DNA of 34,251 nucleotides from Paracoccaceae bacterium (GTDB lineage: Bacteria > Pseudomonadota > Alphaproteobacteria > Rhodobacterales > Rhodobacteraceae): the NCBI GenBank assembly GCA_022448245.1, contig JAKVCO010000034.1, forward strand, positions 1 through 34,251. Reading direction: 5' to 3'. Shown one piece after another: positions 1 through 8,697 of this stretch. A model generated the notes under the pieces. The model saw only the letters and a list, made by a program, of their open reading frames with translations. It ran no database searches and was not told the origin of the DNA. A program made the position numbers and the translations under genes. Numbering within the stretch: position 1 is the stretch's first letter; each line of letters begins with the position of its first letter.

Positions 1-76
1 CAGGTGCCCGAAAGTATTCCTGTCCGACATCGCACTAGCGGCACTCGTCATTTACTGGTTATGAGTCCTGACCCTA
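1..76. mobile_element. IS end (left copy of 76-bp inverted terminal repeat)
   Basis: Bases 1-76 are an exact reverse complement of 34176-34251. The repeat ends near GTCAGGAC/GTCCTGAC followed by CCCTA, and the flanks diverge immediately after that. This is the behaviour of an insertion-sequence terminus, with the element body lying outside the window on both sides. The style of the end (GGGTCAGGAC, with TA or TAG at the junction) reminds me of IS5-family elements, but no transposase is present, so the family is a guess. The element end lies about 100 bp upstream of the first gene. Confidence 0.75.
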
Positions 77-177
77 GTCGCGGCAAATTTGCCTTAACGA
101 AATCAGAGATTTTCCCAGACGTTGCCCACGGTGCGCCACTTTTCGTTGCGAATGTGGATCGCGAACGGGGAAACTCT

Positions 178-780
178 ATGGATCGTGTTGAGCTTTATAC
201 GTTGCGTGGCTGGTTGGTGACGAAGGTCGTTATCGGGCTTGGTCTGGTGGCTATTGGTGTTTGGGTTACCTTTGGGTCTCCGCCCCAAGGAGACACATCG
301 TTTGCGGCCGCTGAATGGCTGCAAGTTCAACGTGTCGCTGCGGTTGTCACGCTGCTCCTGTGCCTCCCGCTGGCAGCAGCTCTCGAAGCGCTGATCTGGC
401 CTTCGCCGGTTGTGACGATCGACCATCAGGGCATCACGCTTCGTGGAAACTTTATCCCTTGGGCTGATTATCGCGGCATGAGCACGGCCACGACCCGTGT
501 GAATTTCGTAAAGGTTGCGACCACGCTGAAGGTGCTGACGCACAGCCGTCGGTCCTTCTTCTGGCGTTCGCGTTCGCTGGAGCACTCCTGGATGCCGGCT
601 GGTGGCCGGAAGCGTGTTGCAGAAGAAATCGCGCGCGCGGCAGCTCGTTTTGCTGGCGATGGCGCGGACAAAGCTCCCGGGCGGTCCGTTGTTGTCCCGC
701 GGCGCAATGTCTTTGACGCCTTGCGCAATGCAGGGGCCTCGCGGACCGCGCGTCCTAGCGCGCGACCCGCTGTCGCTTGA
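178..780 (+). CDS. Small membrane protein with PH-like soluble tail
   Basis: A 200-residue protein that I do not assign to a named function. Residues about 13-33 and 52-74 are hydrophobic and would form two membrane spans with a short external loop. They are followed by a soluble stretch (TIDHQGITLRG, then IPWADYRGM) that resembles the PH-like fold of bacterial two-span STM3941-type proteins. The tail is rich in Arg and Ala. I start it at ATG 178, behind a weak GGGGAAA ribosome site. The reading frame stays open further upstream, but that part is encoded by the IS end and cannot be native. Its promoter may have been separated from it, or replaced, by the IS about 100 bp upstream. Confidence 0.6.
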   Translation: MDRVELYTLRGWLVTKVVIGLGLVAIGVWVTFGSPPQGDTSFAAAEWLQVQRVAAVVTLLLCLPLAAALEALIWPSPVVTIDHQGITLRGNFIPWADYRGMSTATTRVNFVKVATTLKVLTHSRRSFFWRSRSLEHSWMPAGGRKRVAEEIARAAARFAGDGADKAPGRSVVVPRRNVFDALRNAGASRTARPSARPAVA

Positions 781-789
781 TCCAAGCTC

Positions 790-1713
790 TTAGGCTGGCG
801 TCATCTGATAGGTGACGGGCACCCAGTTAAAGCCGTTACCGCGCGTCTCAACGTAGCCTGCCGCGGGGAACGGCATGTGATAGCCGACCATCGGGACACG
901 ATCTGCGGCGAGCATGCCGAGCACGCTCCGGCGTGTGGCCGCTGCTGCGGCCTTGTCGGCGTCAAAGCGCACCTCCCAATCCGGATTGGCAAGCGACCAG
1001 ACGTGGTGGTTGGCCATATCCGCCGTGATCATCAGCTGATCGTTCCCGGATGAGATCATGTAGCCCATGTGGCCCGGCGTGTGACCGAAGGCTGCCATGG
1101 CCGTGACGCCGCCGCGCACATCCTGACCGTCTTCGAGGAACGTCATCTTTTCGGCAAATGGCGTGACTTTCGCGGCGACGGCCTGACCGATGCGGTTGTC
1201 GGTGCCGGCCCAGGTGTCGTATTCAACCCGCCCCGTCACGTAAGCCGCGTTGGTATACACCTCGCCTGCATCATTGGTCATGCCGCCAATGTGGTCGGGG
1301 TGCATGTGGGTCAGCACTACGTGGGTGATGTCTGCGGGCGTGAGCCCCACCTCTGCCAGCGCGCTGGGAACGCCGTCGCCGGGCAGGCCCGTGTCGAAAA
1401 GGATCGTCTCGGACCCCGTCTGCACGAGTACTGGGGTGAAAGAGCCGACATAGCTTTCGGACGAAATAAAGCTCTGCTCAGAGACTTCGGCAAATTCTTC
1501 TGCGCTGACATTCATGCCAAAGGTGCCCTGCGGATTATCGCGGACGCCCGAACCCGCCAGGAGCGTTGTCACTACAAAGTCGCCTACCGCAAAGCTGCGC
1601 GCTTTGGAGCTTGGCGCCACAGAGGCGTGTCCTCCGGCAAGAGTTGAGCCAGCAATGGGCAGAAGGGGCGCGGCGGCGGCTGAGGCCAGTAGGGAGCGGC
1701 GAGAGAGCTTCAT
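790..1713 (-). CDS. Tat-exported MBL-fold metallo-hydrolase
   Basis: A 307-residue metallo-beta-lactamase-superfamily hydrolase. The N-terminus MKLSRRSLLAS followed by an Ala-rich hydrophobic stretch is a twin-arginine signal, so the protein should fold in the cytoplasm and be exported to the periplasm. The dinuclear metal motif is complete: THMHPDH (H136, H138, D140, H141), H211 or H215 in HTPGH, D232 in TADM, and H279 near the end. Such enzymes include lactonases, glyoxalase-like and arylsulfatase-like hydrolases, and the substrate cannot be told from sequence. The start is ATG 1713, with GAAGG upstream; an open frame running to 2043 lacks the signal peptide at its front. It is divergent from the DUF1801 gene, and a 16-bp palindrome lies in the shared 90-bp spacer. 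Confidence 0.85.
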   Translation of the reverse strand: MKLSRRSLLASAAAAPLLPIAGSTLAGGHASVAPSSKARSFAVGDFVVTTLLAGSGVRDNPQGTFGMNVSAEEFAEVSEQSFISSESYVGSFTPVLVQTGSETILFDTGLPGDGVPSALAEVGLTPADITHVVLTHMHPDHIGGMTNDAGEVYTNAAYVTGRVEYDTWAGTDNRIGQAVAAKVTPFAEKMTFLEDGQDVRGGVTAMAAFGHTPGHMGYMISSGNDQLMITADMANHHVWSLANPDWEVRFDADKAAAAATRRSVLGMLAADRVPMVGYHMPFPAAGYVETRGNGFNWVPVTYQMTPA

Positions 1714-1781
1714 TTGGGGCAAACCTTCAAGTTGTGTTAGCTTGGATGGCACCAAATGGGGCGTTTTCAGGCGTCGACCAG

Positions 1782-1797
1782 AAAATATCGATATTTT
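1782..1797. promoter_or_regulatory. Perfect 16-bp AT-rich palindrome between divergent genes
   Basis: AAAATATCGATATTTT is identical to its own reverse complement. It sits 6 bp upstream of the ATG of the DUF1801 gene and about 70 bp upstream of the MBL-fold gene on the other strand. Placement between two divergent genes is typical of an operator, but no regulator gene is adjacent and the site could be chance in an AT-rich patch. Confidence 0.3.
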
Positions 1798-1803
1798 TGA
1801 GCC

Positions 1804-2231
1804 ATGGCTGATAACAAAACAATCATCACCCCCCGCGACCCGATGGAGTTCATCAACGCGGTCGAACATCCGACCCGTCGCGCGGACGCGATTGAGCTCG
1901 ACAAGATGTTCCGTCGCATCACGGGGGGGAGCCGAAGATGTGGGGCCCCACGATTGTGGGCTACGGGTCGTATCACTACAAATACGAGAGCGGCCGCGAA
2001 GGCGATTGCAACGCCTCAGGCTTTTCACCACGCAAGGCCGCACAATCGATCTACGTCATGCCGGGATATCAGGATTACGGCGACATCCTCGCGCGGTTGG
2101 GCAAACACAAGATCGGCAAAGCCTGCCTTTATGTGACGAGGCTCGCCGACATCGACATGGACGTGCTCGAGGAGCTCGTCCGCGCTGGGCTGCACGATCT
2201 CGAGAAGATGTATCCGGTGACGCCGACTTAG
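1804..2231 (+). pseudogene. DUF1801-family gene broken by a frameshift in a G run
   Basis: The first part (MADNKTIITPRDPMEF onwards, to RRITGG) and the second part (MWGPTIVGYGSYHYKY onwards, to the stop at 2231) are the two halves of one DUF1801 protein of about 142 residues. They are in different frames. The break lies in a run of seven Gs at about 1923-1929. With eight Gs the reading would be ITGG-EPK-MWGP and the frame continuous. DUF1801 proteins are small alpha/beta proteins of unknown biochemical role. No Shine-Dalgarno is seen before ATG 1804. The options are a genuine one-base deletion, slippage-based phase variation at the G run, or a sequencing error. The 3' end overlaps the stop of the next, convergent gene. 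Confidence 0.8.
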
Positions 2232-2869
2232 CCGCGCGTGATCTCGGCCTGCGTAACAAGCATGATCTCGCAGCCTGCCGGGAAGCCATCGTCGCGCGTG
2301 ACTGACGACCGCCAAGGCAACATCCCGTCCTGATAGACGTCCACAAGGAACCCCGTAAGGCGCACGGATTGTCCGGGCTTCATCTCCATCATCGCGTCAC
2401 GCACAACGTTGTCGGCGGGGATGAGATGTGTGTTGGAGATGTTTATGCTCTGCTCCTCCATGGGCACCATCTCCACGGGAACGCGCCATTTCAGATACCT
2501 ATGTCCTGCGGTGTAGCGGCTCGCTGCCAAAACCTCGCGCTGGGCCATTGGGCCCCAGGCGATACCAAGGTCGAGCGGTGCAATCTCGGACATACCGCCT
2601 GCCAAATGCGGACGGGCTGTGACCACCGTGCCCGCAATGTCATAGGTATGTTTAAGGGTGGCATGCGCTTCATATCCCAGCTCCACCCGTTGAGGATCCA
2701 CGGGGCCCTGGCGGGGTGACAGTATGAGGTCCGCCCGCTCGATCTGCGGCAGCGCCGCGACATCCACTTGGGTCTCTTGCGGCGCGAGCGCATGGTTCGC
2801 TACGAGCAAACCCGCCACCACGCAGAAAATCACGGCGACAAAGCCCATGTTGATGCCATCATCTCTCAT
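2228..2869 (-). CDS. Membrane-anchored conserved protein of unknown function
   Basis: About 213 residues. Residues 9-28 (GFVAVIFCVVAGLLVANHAL) form one hydrophobic span, so the protein is probably anchored in the inner membrane with the rest in the periplasm. The soluble part contains ISNTHLIPADN and a C-terminal region ending GCEIMLVTQAEI. I do not recognise a characterised family. ATG 2869 is my preferred start; ATG 2890 (adds MPLQSEA) and ATG 2848 (directly before the span) are alternatives, and none has a well-placed ribosome site. It is divergent from gltX and convergent with the broken DUF1801 gene. Confidence 0.65.
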   Translation of the reverse strand: MRDDGINMGFVAVIFCVVAGLLVANHALAPQETQVDVAALPQIERADLILSPRQGPVDPQRVELGYEAHATLKHTYDIAGTVVTARPHLAGGMSEIAPLDLGIAWGPMAQREVLAASRYTAGHRYLKWRVPVEMVPMEEQSINISNTHLIPADNVVRDAMMEMKPGQSVRLTGFLVDVYQDGMLPWRSSVTRDDGFPAGCEIMLVTQAEITRG

Positions 2870-2979
2870 GGCCTCTGATTGCAGGGGCATTCTTGCGATT
2901 GTGTGACGCTTGCGGGGCCATTCTGGACAAGAGGCGCGCGGTGTGAAAAGCCCCCATCTGATCTGTTCTGGAGCTCGTG

Positions 2980-4299
2980 ATGACCACAACCCGCTTCGCC
3001 CCGTCGCCCACCGGCTATTTGCACATCGGTAACCTGCGGCCCGCGCTGATGAACTACCTCATCGCCAAGCGTGAGGGAGGGACTTTTGTCCTGCGTATCG
3101 ACGACACGGATCAGGAACGCTCCAAGCAGGAATACATCGACGGTATTCTCGAAGACATGGCCTGGATGGGCCTTGAGTATGACCGGATCGAATATCAGTC
3201 CAAGCGCCTAGACCGCTATGCTGAGGCCGCTGACAAGTGGCGCGAGATGGGGCGCCTTTACGAGGCGTTCGAAACGCCGACCGAGCTCGACCTCAAGCGC
3301 AAGAAGCAGCTAAATATGGGCAAACCGCCGGTCTACGACCGCTCGGCCCTAGACCTGAGCGAGGCTGAAAAGGACGCGCTGCGCGCTGAGCGTCCGGGCC
3401 ACTGGCGCTTTAAGCTTGATCACGAGCGGATCGAGTGGACCGATGGCATCTTGAGCGACATCTCGATCGATGCGGCCTCTGTGTCTGACCCGGTTCTGAT
3501 CCGGGGTGACGGTCAGGTGCTCTACACATTGGCCTCGGTTGTTGACGACACCGAGATGGGCATCACGCATGTTGTCCGCGGTTCAGACCATGTCACAAAC
3601 ACCGCCACGCAAATCCAGATGATCCGTGCGCTGGGCTACGAGCCGCCTGTCTTCGCGCACCATTCGCTGCTGACGGGCCCGCAGGGTGAGGCCCTGTCCA
3701 AGCGTCTGGGCACCCTAGCGCTGCGCGATCTGCGCGAGGCGGGTGTGCAGCCGTTCGCTTTGCTGTCCCTGATGGCGCGTCTTGGATCGTCTGATCCGGT
3801 AGAGCTTCGTAACTCACTCGACGAGCTGGCTGAGCACTTTGACCTCGGCAAGTTCGGTTCTGCACCAACGAAGTTCGACGCTAATGATCTTTACCCGCTG
3901 ACCGCGCAGTTCCTGCACAAGCGCACCTTTGATGAGGTTGCAGCACCGATTGCCGACGCTGGCGTGCCCGCTGAGCTGGCCGAGCCCTTCTGGGCCGCGA
4001 TCCACGAGAACATCACGACGCTCCACGACCTCAAGGGGTGGTGGGAGATGCTGCGTGACGGTGCTGAGCCTTTGATCGAAGATGAGGACCGCGAGTTCAT
4101 CGCTGAAGCGATGACGATGCTGCCCGAAGAGCTGGGCCCTAAGACGTGGTCGGAATGGACCGCTGAAGTGAAGGCCAAAACGGGCCGCAAGGGCAAGGGC
4201 CTCTTCCAGCCGCTGAGGAAAGCGTTGACAGGCCAGACGTCTGGGCCTGACATGGGCGCATTCCTGCCCTTGATGCAGGTGATCCGCGCAAGAGGGTAA
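2980..4299 (+). CDS. gltX: Glutamyl-tRNA synthetase
   Basis: A 439-residue class I aminoacyl-tRNA synthetase that charges tRNA-Glu (and in many alphaproteobacteria tRNA-Gln before transamidation). The HIGH-type motif is HIGN at 15-18 within RFAPSPTGYLHIGN, and the KMSKS-type motif is ALSKR at 238-242, followed by the alpha-helical anticodon-binding cage. At 439 residues it is on the short side, and alphaproteobacteria often carry two GluRS paralogs, one of them biased to tRNA-Gln. Which one this is cannot be decided from sequence alone. The start is ATG 2980, six bases after GGAG; GTG 2977 directly before it is an alternative. The MATE gene follows within 5 bp, so the two are probably co-transcribed. 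Confidence 0.95.
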   Translation: MTTTRFAPSPTGYLHIGNLRPALMNYLIAKREGGTFVLRIDDTDQERSKQEYIDGILEDMAWMGLEYDRIEYQSKRLDRYAEAADKWREMGRLYEAFETPTELDLKRKKQLNMGKPPVYDRSALDLSEAEKDALRAERPGHWRFKLDHERIEWTDGILSDISIDAASVSDPVLIRGDGQVLYTLASVVDDTEMGITHVVRGSDHVTNTATQIQMIRALGYEPPVFAHHSLLTGPQGEALSKRLGTLALRDLREAGVQPFALLSLMARLGSSDPVELRNSLDELAEHFDLGKFGSAPTKFDANDLYPLTAQFLHKRTFDEVAAPIADAGVPAELAEPFWAAIHENITTLHDLKGWWEMLRDGAEPLIEDEDREFIAEAMTMLPEELGPKTWSEWTAEVKAKTGRKGKGLFQPLRKALTGQTSGPDMGAFLPLMQVIRARG

Positions 4300-4303
4300 A
4301 GTG

Positions 4304-5698
4304 ATGGCAGAAGGGGCAAAATTCCTCCAAGGTAGCCTCTTCAAGCACATCACGGTGATGTCCTTCATCTCGTCGGTGGGGCTGATCGCGGTCTTTGCCG
4401 TCGACTTTGTCGATATGATCTTTATCTCGATGCTCGGCAAAGACGAGCTTGCCGCAGCCATCGGCTATGCTGGCGCGATCCTCTTTTTCACTTCGAGTTT
4501 CGGGATTGGGATGGCGATCGCCTCCGGCGCCTTGGTGGCGCGACCGCTCGGAGCCGGGAATGAGGTGGAAGCGCGCGAGAAAGCGACGACATCCCTCGTT
4601 TGGGGGGTGATATTTGGATCAATATTCGCGGCATTAGTCTGGTTGAATATACCCTCGCTTGTGGCCCTCATGGGGGCGGCGGGCGAGACGCAGGCGCTCG
4701 CCACAAGTTACCTTCGCATCATCATTCCGTCGCTGCCGCTACTACTGATTGGCATGGTGGGTGGTGCGGTGCTGCGCGCCTACGGCGATGCGCGGCGATC
4801 CATGTTTGCGACCGTCGCGGGCGGTGTTGTGAATGCGGTGCTTGATCCGATCCTCATCTTCGGCCTTGATCTGGAGCTGACGGGGGCGGCTATTGCGAGC
4901 GTTTGCGCAAGGTTTGCCATTGCGTTCTGGGCGCTTAAACCGATCTTCCAGCACCATGGTGGGCTCCAGCCGCCAAGCGCGGCGACGATGTTCCGCGATC
5001 TGCCGCCGCTGGCTGTCATCGCCTTTCCGGCCATTCTTACGCAGCTCGCCACGCCCATCGGGCAGGCCTACGTCACACGCTCCATGGCAGAATACGGCGC
5101 GGATGCCGTGGCTGGCACGGCGATTGTCGGGCGTCTTGTGCCTGTGTCATTTGCCGTCCTGTTCGCACTGAGTGGCGCGATCGGTCCGATCATCGGGCAG
5201 AATTACGGGGCGCGCCAGTACGACCGCGTTGATCAGGCCTTCAAGGAGGGGCTGCTTTTCTGCGCCGCTGTGGTGATCATCGTCTCAGGCATTCTCTTTG
5301 GGTTGCGCGAACCGCTGGCGGCGCTTTTCCAGGCGGAAGGGTTGGTGCGCCAGCTCCTCTTCTTGTTCTGTGGCCCGCTGGCTCTGATGTGGTTCTTCAA
5401 CGGCGTGATCTTCGTGACGAATGCGAGCTTCAACAACCTTGGGCATCCGTTCTATTCGACCTTGATCAATTGGGGGCGCCACACCCTGGGCACGATCCCC
5501 TTCGTCATTGTGGGCGCCTCGCTATATGGGGCGCCGGGCGTTCTGATCGGGCAAGCGCTGGGCGGTGCAATCTTTGCAGGCGTCGCCCTCTTCCTCGTGT
5601 TCCGTGTTCAGCGGGTTGCGCGCGCTGAGGCGCTTGAGACGGCCAAACCTGTTGAGCGCCAGATGCGGCTATTCCAGCTCTTCAACCACCGGCACTAG
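4304..5698 (+). CDS. MATE-family multidrug efflux transporter
   Basis: A 464-residue polytopic membrane protein with about twelve hydrophobic segments arranged as two similar halves. It shows MATE-type features such as the N-terminal SSVGLIAVFAVDFVDMIFIS helix, PLGAGNEVEAREK in the first half, and the corresponding ALSGAIGPIIGQNYGARQYDR in the second half. MATE proteins export cationic drugs or metabolites in exchange for Na+ or H+. The substrate is unknown here. The start is ATG 4304 with GAGGG seven bases upstream; the GTG at 4301 is a worse fit. It lies immediately after gltX and its 3' end overlaps the convergent cyclotransferase gene by 30 bp. Confidence 0.9.
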   Translation: MAEGAKFLQGSLFKHITVMSFISSVGLIAVFAVDFVDMIFISMLGKDELAAAIGYAGAILFFTSSFGIGMAIASGALVARPLGAGNEVEAREKATTSLVWGVIFGSIFAALVWLNIPSLVALMGAAGETQALATSYLRIIIPSLPLLLIGMVGGAVLRAYGDARRSMFATVAGGVVNAVLDPILIFGLDLELTGAAIASVCARFAIAFWALKPIFQHHGGLQPPSAATMFRDLPPLAVIAFPAILTQLATPIGQAYVTRSMAEYGADAVAGTAIVGRLVPVSFAVLFALSGAIGPIIGQNYGARQYDRVDQAFKEGLLFCAAVVIIVSGILFGLREPLAALFQAEGLVRQLLFLFCGPLALMWFFNGVIFVTNASFNNLGHPFYSTLINWGRHTLGTIPFVIVGASLYGAPGVLIGQALGGAIFAGVALFLVFRVQRVARAEALETAKPVERQMRLFQLFNHRH

Positions 5699-6184
5699 GG
5701 CTAGGAAGGCGTCGAAGAGCTCAGTCTCTTTGGCAGAAATGGGCTGCGCGCGGGGATAGATCGGCGCGGCGCGGTCATCGTAGAGCCCGTGCTCCCACCC
5801 GGATGTGGTCGTTATGAAGCGCGCCACCCCTTGCTGACCAAACTCCCGCAGGTAGCCCTGCAGCACAACGTCCAGATAGCTTCTGAGAATGGCGCAGGGG
5901 CGCTCAACCTGATTTCGGGCAGGAACCGAATAGACCACGCCCGTGTCATGGGGCACGCGATCGTACTGCGCTTCTCGCTGGTCGAGATCAGGCAGGTTTT
6001 GCGGCGGCACCGGGAAGGAGAGGCCTTCGATCGTGCTGTCGAAACGTTCCACCGATAGGAACGCTGCGGGACGTGCGGCAGTCGCCACCCAGACCCTGCG
6101 CCAGCCGTCCAGCGTCGTCCTTTCGCCCCCGAAGCTTTGTGTCTTGCGGTTCACGAGGGAGCCATAGCCAAAGACCTGGATCAT
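5669..6184 (-). CDS. Gamma-glutamylcyclotransferase-like protein
   Basis: A 171-residue protein beginning MIQVFGYGSLVNRKT. The YGSL motif near the N-terminus forms the substrate-binding loop of the gamma-glutamylcyclotransferase (GGCT/AIG2-like) fold. Members act on gamma-glutamyl peptides, releasing 5-oxoproline, but many bacterial relatives are uncharacterised. The start codon overlaps the stop of the upstream ABC permease gene by four bases (ATGA), so translation is probably coupled and the gene is the last of a three-gene operon. Its 3' end overlaps the MATE gene by 30 bp. Confidence 0.8.
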   Translation of the reverse strand: MIQVFGYGSLVNRKTQSFGGERTTLDGWRRVWVATAARPAAFLSVERFDSTIEGLSFPVPPQNLPDLDQREAQYDRVPHDTGVVYSVPARNQVERPCAILRSYLDVVLQGYLREFGQQGVARFITTTSGWEHGLYDDRAAPIYPRAQPISAKETELFDAFLALVPVVEELE

Positions 6185-8697
6185 TCGCGCGCCCTCAACA
6201 CCTGCGCGGGGCGTGCCGCCAGCGGCCCGAGCGAGAATGCGAGGCCCGCGAGCAAGGTGGTCAGAATGCCTGCGCCGACGATGGCCAAAGCGTTGTCCCA
6301 GATCAGCGTGTATTCCGTCTCGAAAATGAACCGGCTCACGGCCCAGCCGCCCAGAGCCCCTGCGACAAGCGCCACGAGCCCCGCGCCGAGGCCCAAGATC
6401 ATCGAGCGCCACGCAAAGCTTCGCAGGATTGCGCCGCGAGAGGCGCCGAGCGTTTTCAGGATGGCAGCTTCATAGGTCCGTGCGCGTTGGCCTGCCGCTG
6501 CGGCCCCGATTAGGACGAGAAAGCCCGTCACGAGCGTAGCGGAGGCGCCATAGGATGTCGCGGCCGCTAGACTTCCAAGAAGATCGGAGACGCGGTTGAT
6601 GGCGTCACGGACGCGGATCGCGGTGATATTGGGGAACTGGCTGGCCAGATCGCGCAAAATAGGCGCCTCGGCCTGCTCAGAGGCGTAGACCGTGGCAATA
6701 TGAGTGTGCGGGGCACCGGCCAACGCGGCCGGGTTCATCGACAGGATAAAACCGATGCCAGCGGTTGAGAAATCCACCTCGCGGAAGGACGTGATTTCGC
6801 CCGTGATATCGCGGCCCAGAATGTTGATCGTCAGCTCATCGCCCAGCGACAGACCCATCTCCATAGCCTCTTCAGCCGCGAAGGAAATCCGCGGCGCGCC
6901 GGTGTAATCGGCTTCCCACCAGGTGCCGTCGGTGAGGCGGGTGTTGTCTGGCACGTCGACGGAATAGGTCACCCCGCGGTCGCCCTCGAGTACCCAGTGG
7001 TTTCCGGCGACCTCGGCTGCAGGCTGGCCGTTGATGCGGGTGATGATCCCACGGAGCATGGGCGCGCTGTCGATGCGGGAGACCTCAGGGTCATTCTCCA
7101 GCCGGTCCATGAAGCCGGGCAGCTGATCATTTTGAATGTCGACAAAGAAATATGAGGGCGCGACATCCGGCAGCTCGCCCGTGATCGCACCTCGCAGGTT
7201 GCCATCGATTTGGCCCACGGCGGCGAGGACGGAGAGGCCCAGACCGAGCGACAAAACGACGGAGGCAGCTTCCTCCCTTGGTCCGCCAATCGCGCCGAGC
7301 GCGAGACGCAAGCTGGTCCGCCCCCTCGCGGCTTTCGCAGCTGCTAGGCGGCGTGCAAAGAAACGGATCACAATGGCCGAGAGCGCCAGCACGACCAGCG
7401 CGCCAAGGATGCCTCCAGCGGTCCAGAGCGTCAGGAAAACTGTCTCGGAAAAGAAGGCAGCCGTTCCAACGAGAGCCGCCGCAAGCACGGCCGTCGCAAT
7501 CAGATAGCGCATCGTCGGTAGGAGGCCGCCGCTTGCAAGCGCATCTCGGAAGAGTGCGGCGGGCCTGATTTCCTCCGCGCGCGCCAAGGGCCAAAGCGTG
7601 AAGATAAGGGCGGTAAGCAACCCGTAGATTGCGGCCTCCAAGAGGGGGGCAGGATAGATCCCGAAGCTTGCCGGAATGGGGAGCCGCGCTTCAATGATGG
7701 GGGCAAAGACCAGGGGCAGCACAGCGCCGAGCGCCAACCCGATGCTGACGCCCAGCAGTGTCAAAATGCCGATCTGGATAAAGTAGGTCTGAAAGATCGT
7801 CGCGCGATCCGCGCCGAGGGTTCGAAGGGTCGCGATGACGGAGGTTTTGGTTGCCAGATAGGCCCGCACGGCCGCGCTGACGCCCACGCCGCCAACCGCC
7901 AGCCCGGAGAGGCCAACCAAGATCAGGAAGGCGCCTAAACGGTCGACAAATTCGCTGATACCCGGCGCGCCATTGCGTGCGTCGGTCCAGCGTAGCCCGT
8001 TTTCGGCAAAGCGGTCCTGCGCCTCGGCTTCGATCGCCGCGAGGTCCGTGCCTTCCGGCAGATCAAGGCGATACTTGGTGGAAAAGAGCGTCCCAGGCTC
8101 GAGGAGGGAGCTGTTGCGGAGATCTTCGCGCAGCACGATCGTGCGGGGGCCCAGCCCAAAGTTACCGGCGGAGCTGTCGGGCTCTTTCAAGATGAGGGCC
8201 ATCAGCACGAACTCCTGTGTGCCGAGGCTGAAAGTGTCCCCGATCGCGAGGCCCATCCGGTCTGCCAAAACGCGCTCCATGATGGCGCCAGGACCTTTGA
8301 GAGCGTCCTTAAGCGAGATGTCGGGCGACAGCTCCAAAGCGCCGATAAGCGGGTAGGCGCTGTCGATGGCTTTCACTTGTGTGAGCCCTCGCTCCGTCAC
8401 GCCGTCGACTTCCGCGACCGCGAGAGAGCGGAAATCAACGATCTCGCTTACCTGATCGGCTCGGCCATCCATCCATGCGCGTTCTTCTTCGGTGGCAAAG
8501 CGGTAGGTGAATTCGATTTCTGCGTCACCGCCGAGTAGAGCGGCTCCTTCCTCGGAAAGCCCGGCCTCAATAGAGGCCCTGACTGATCCCACGGCTGCAA
8601 TGGCGGCGACACCCAAAGCGAGACAGGCAAGGAAAATACCAAAGCCGCGCAACCCTGCGCGCAGCTCACGCCGTGCGAAGGCCCATGCGAGTGTCAC
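6181..8697 (-). CDS. ABC transporter permease, FtsX/YbbP type
   Basis: An 838-residue inner-membrane permease. One N-terminal helix (about 18-40) is followed by a large periplasmic domain, a cluster of helices in the middle (about 250-440), a second periplasmic domain and a final three-helix FtsX unit at the C-terminus. This double FtsX layout is that of E. coli YbbP, the partner of YbbA. The transported substrate is not established; related MacB/LolCDE proteins act mechanically on periplasmic or lipoprotein cargo rather than importing small molecules. The start is GTG 8697, overlapping the stop of the ATPase gene by four bases (GTGA). The neighbouring esterase strengthens the ybbA-ybbP-tesA assignment. 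Confidence 0.9.
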   Translation of the reverse strand: MTLAWAFARRELRAGLRGFGIFLACLALGVAAIAAVGSVRASIEAGLSEEGAALLGGDAEIEFTYRFATEEERAWMDGRADQVSEIVDFRSLAVAEVDGVTERGLTQVKAIDSAYPLIGALELSPDISLKDALKGPGAIMERVLADRMGLAIGDTFSLGTQEFVLMALILKEPDSSAGNFGLGPRTIVLREDLRNSSLLEPGTLFSTKYRLDLPEGTDLAAIEAEAQDRFAENGLRWTDARNGAPGISEFVDRLGAFLILVGLSGLAVGGVGVSAAVRAYLATKTSVIATLRTLGADRATIFQTYFIQIGILTLLGVSIGLALGAVLPLVFAPIIEARLPIPASFGIYPAPLLEAAIYGLLTALIFTLWPLARAEEIRPAALFRDALASGGLLPTMRYLIATAVLAAALVGTAAFFSETVFLTLWTAGGILGALVVLALSAIVIRFFARRLAAAKAARGRTSLRLALGAIGGPREEAASVVLSLGLGLSVLAAVGQIDGNLRGAITGELPDVAPSYFFVDIQNDQLPGFMDRLENDPEVSRIDSAPMLRGIITRINGQPAAEVAGNHWVLEGDRGVTYSVDVPDNTRLTDGTWWEADYTGAPRISFAAEEAMEMGLSLGDELTINILGRDITGEITSFREVDFSTAGIGFILSMNPAALAGAPHTHIATVYASEQAEAPILRDLASQFPNITAIRVRDAINRVSDLLGSLAAATSYGASATLVTGFLVLIGAAAAGQRARTYEAAILKTLGASRGAILRSFAWRSMILGLGAGLVALVAGALGGWAVSRFIFETEYTLIWDNALAIVGAGILTTLLAGLAFSLGPLAARPAQVLRARE

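Noticed and set aside
4..177. N-terminal extension of the first gene
   Set aside because: The open frame from base 4 runs through the IS end and its outside flank, has no protein-like pattern, and a plausible ATG with membrane span follows at 178.
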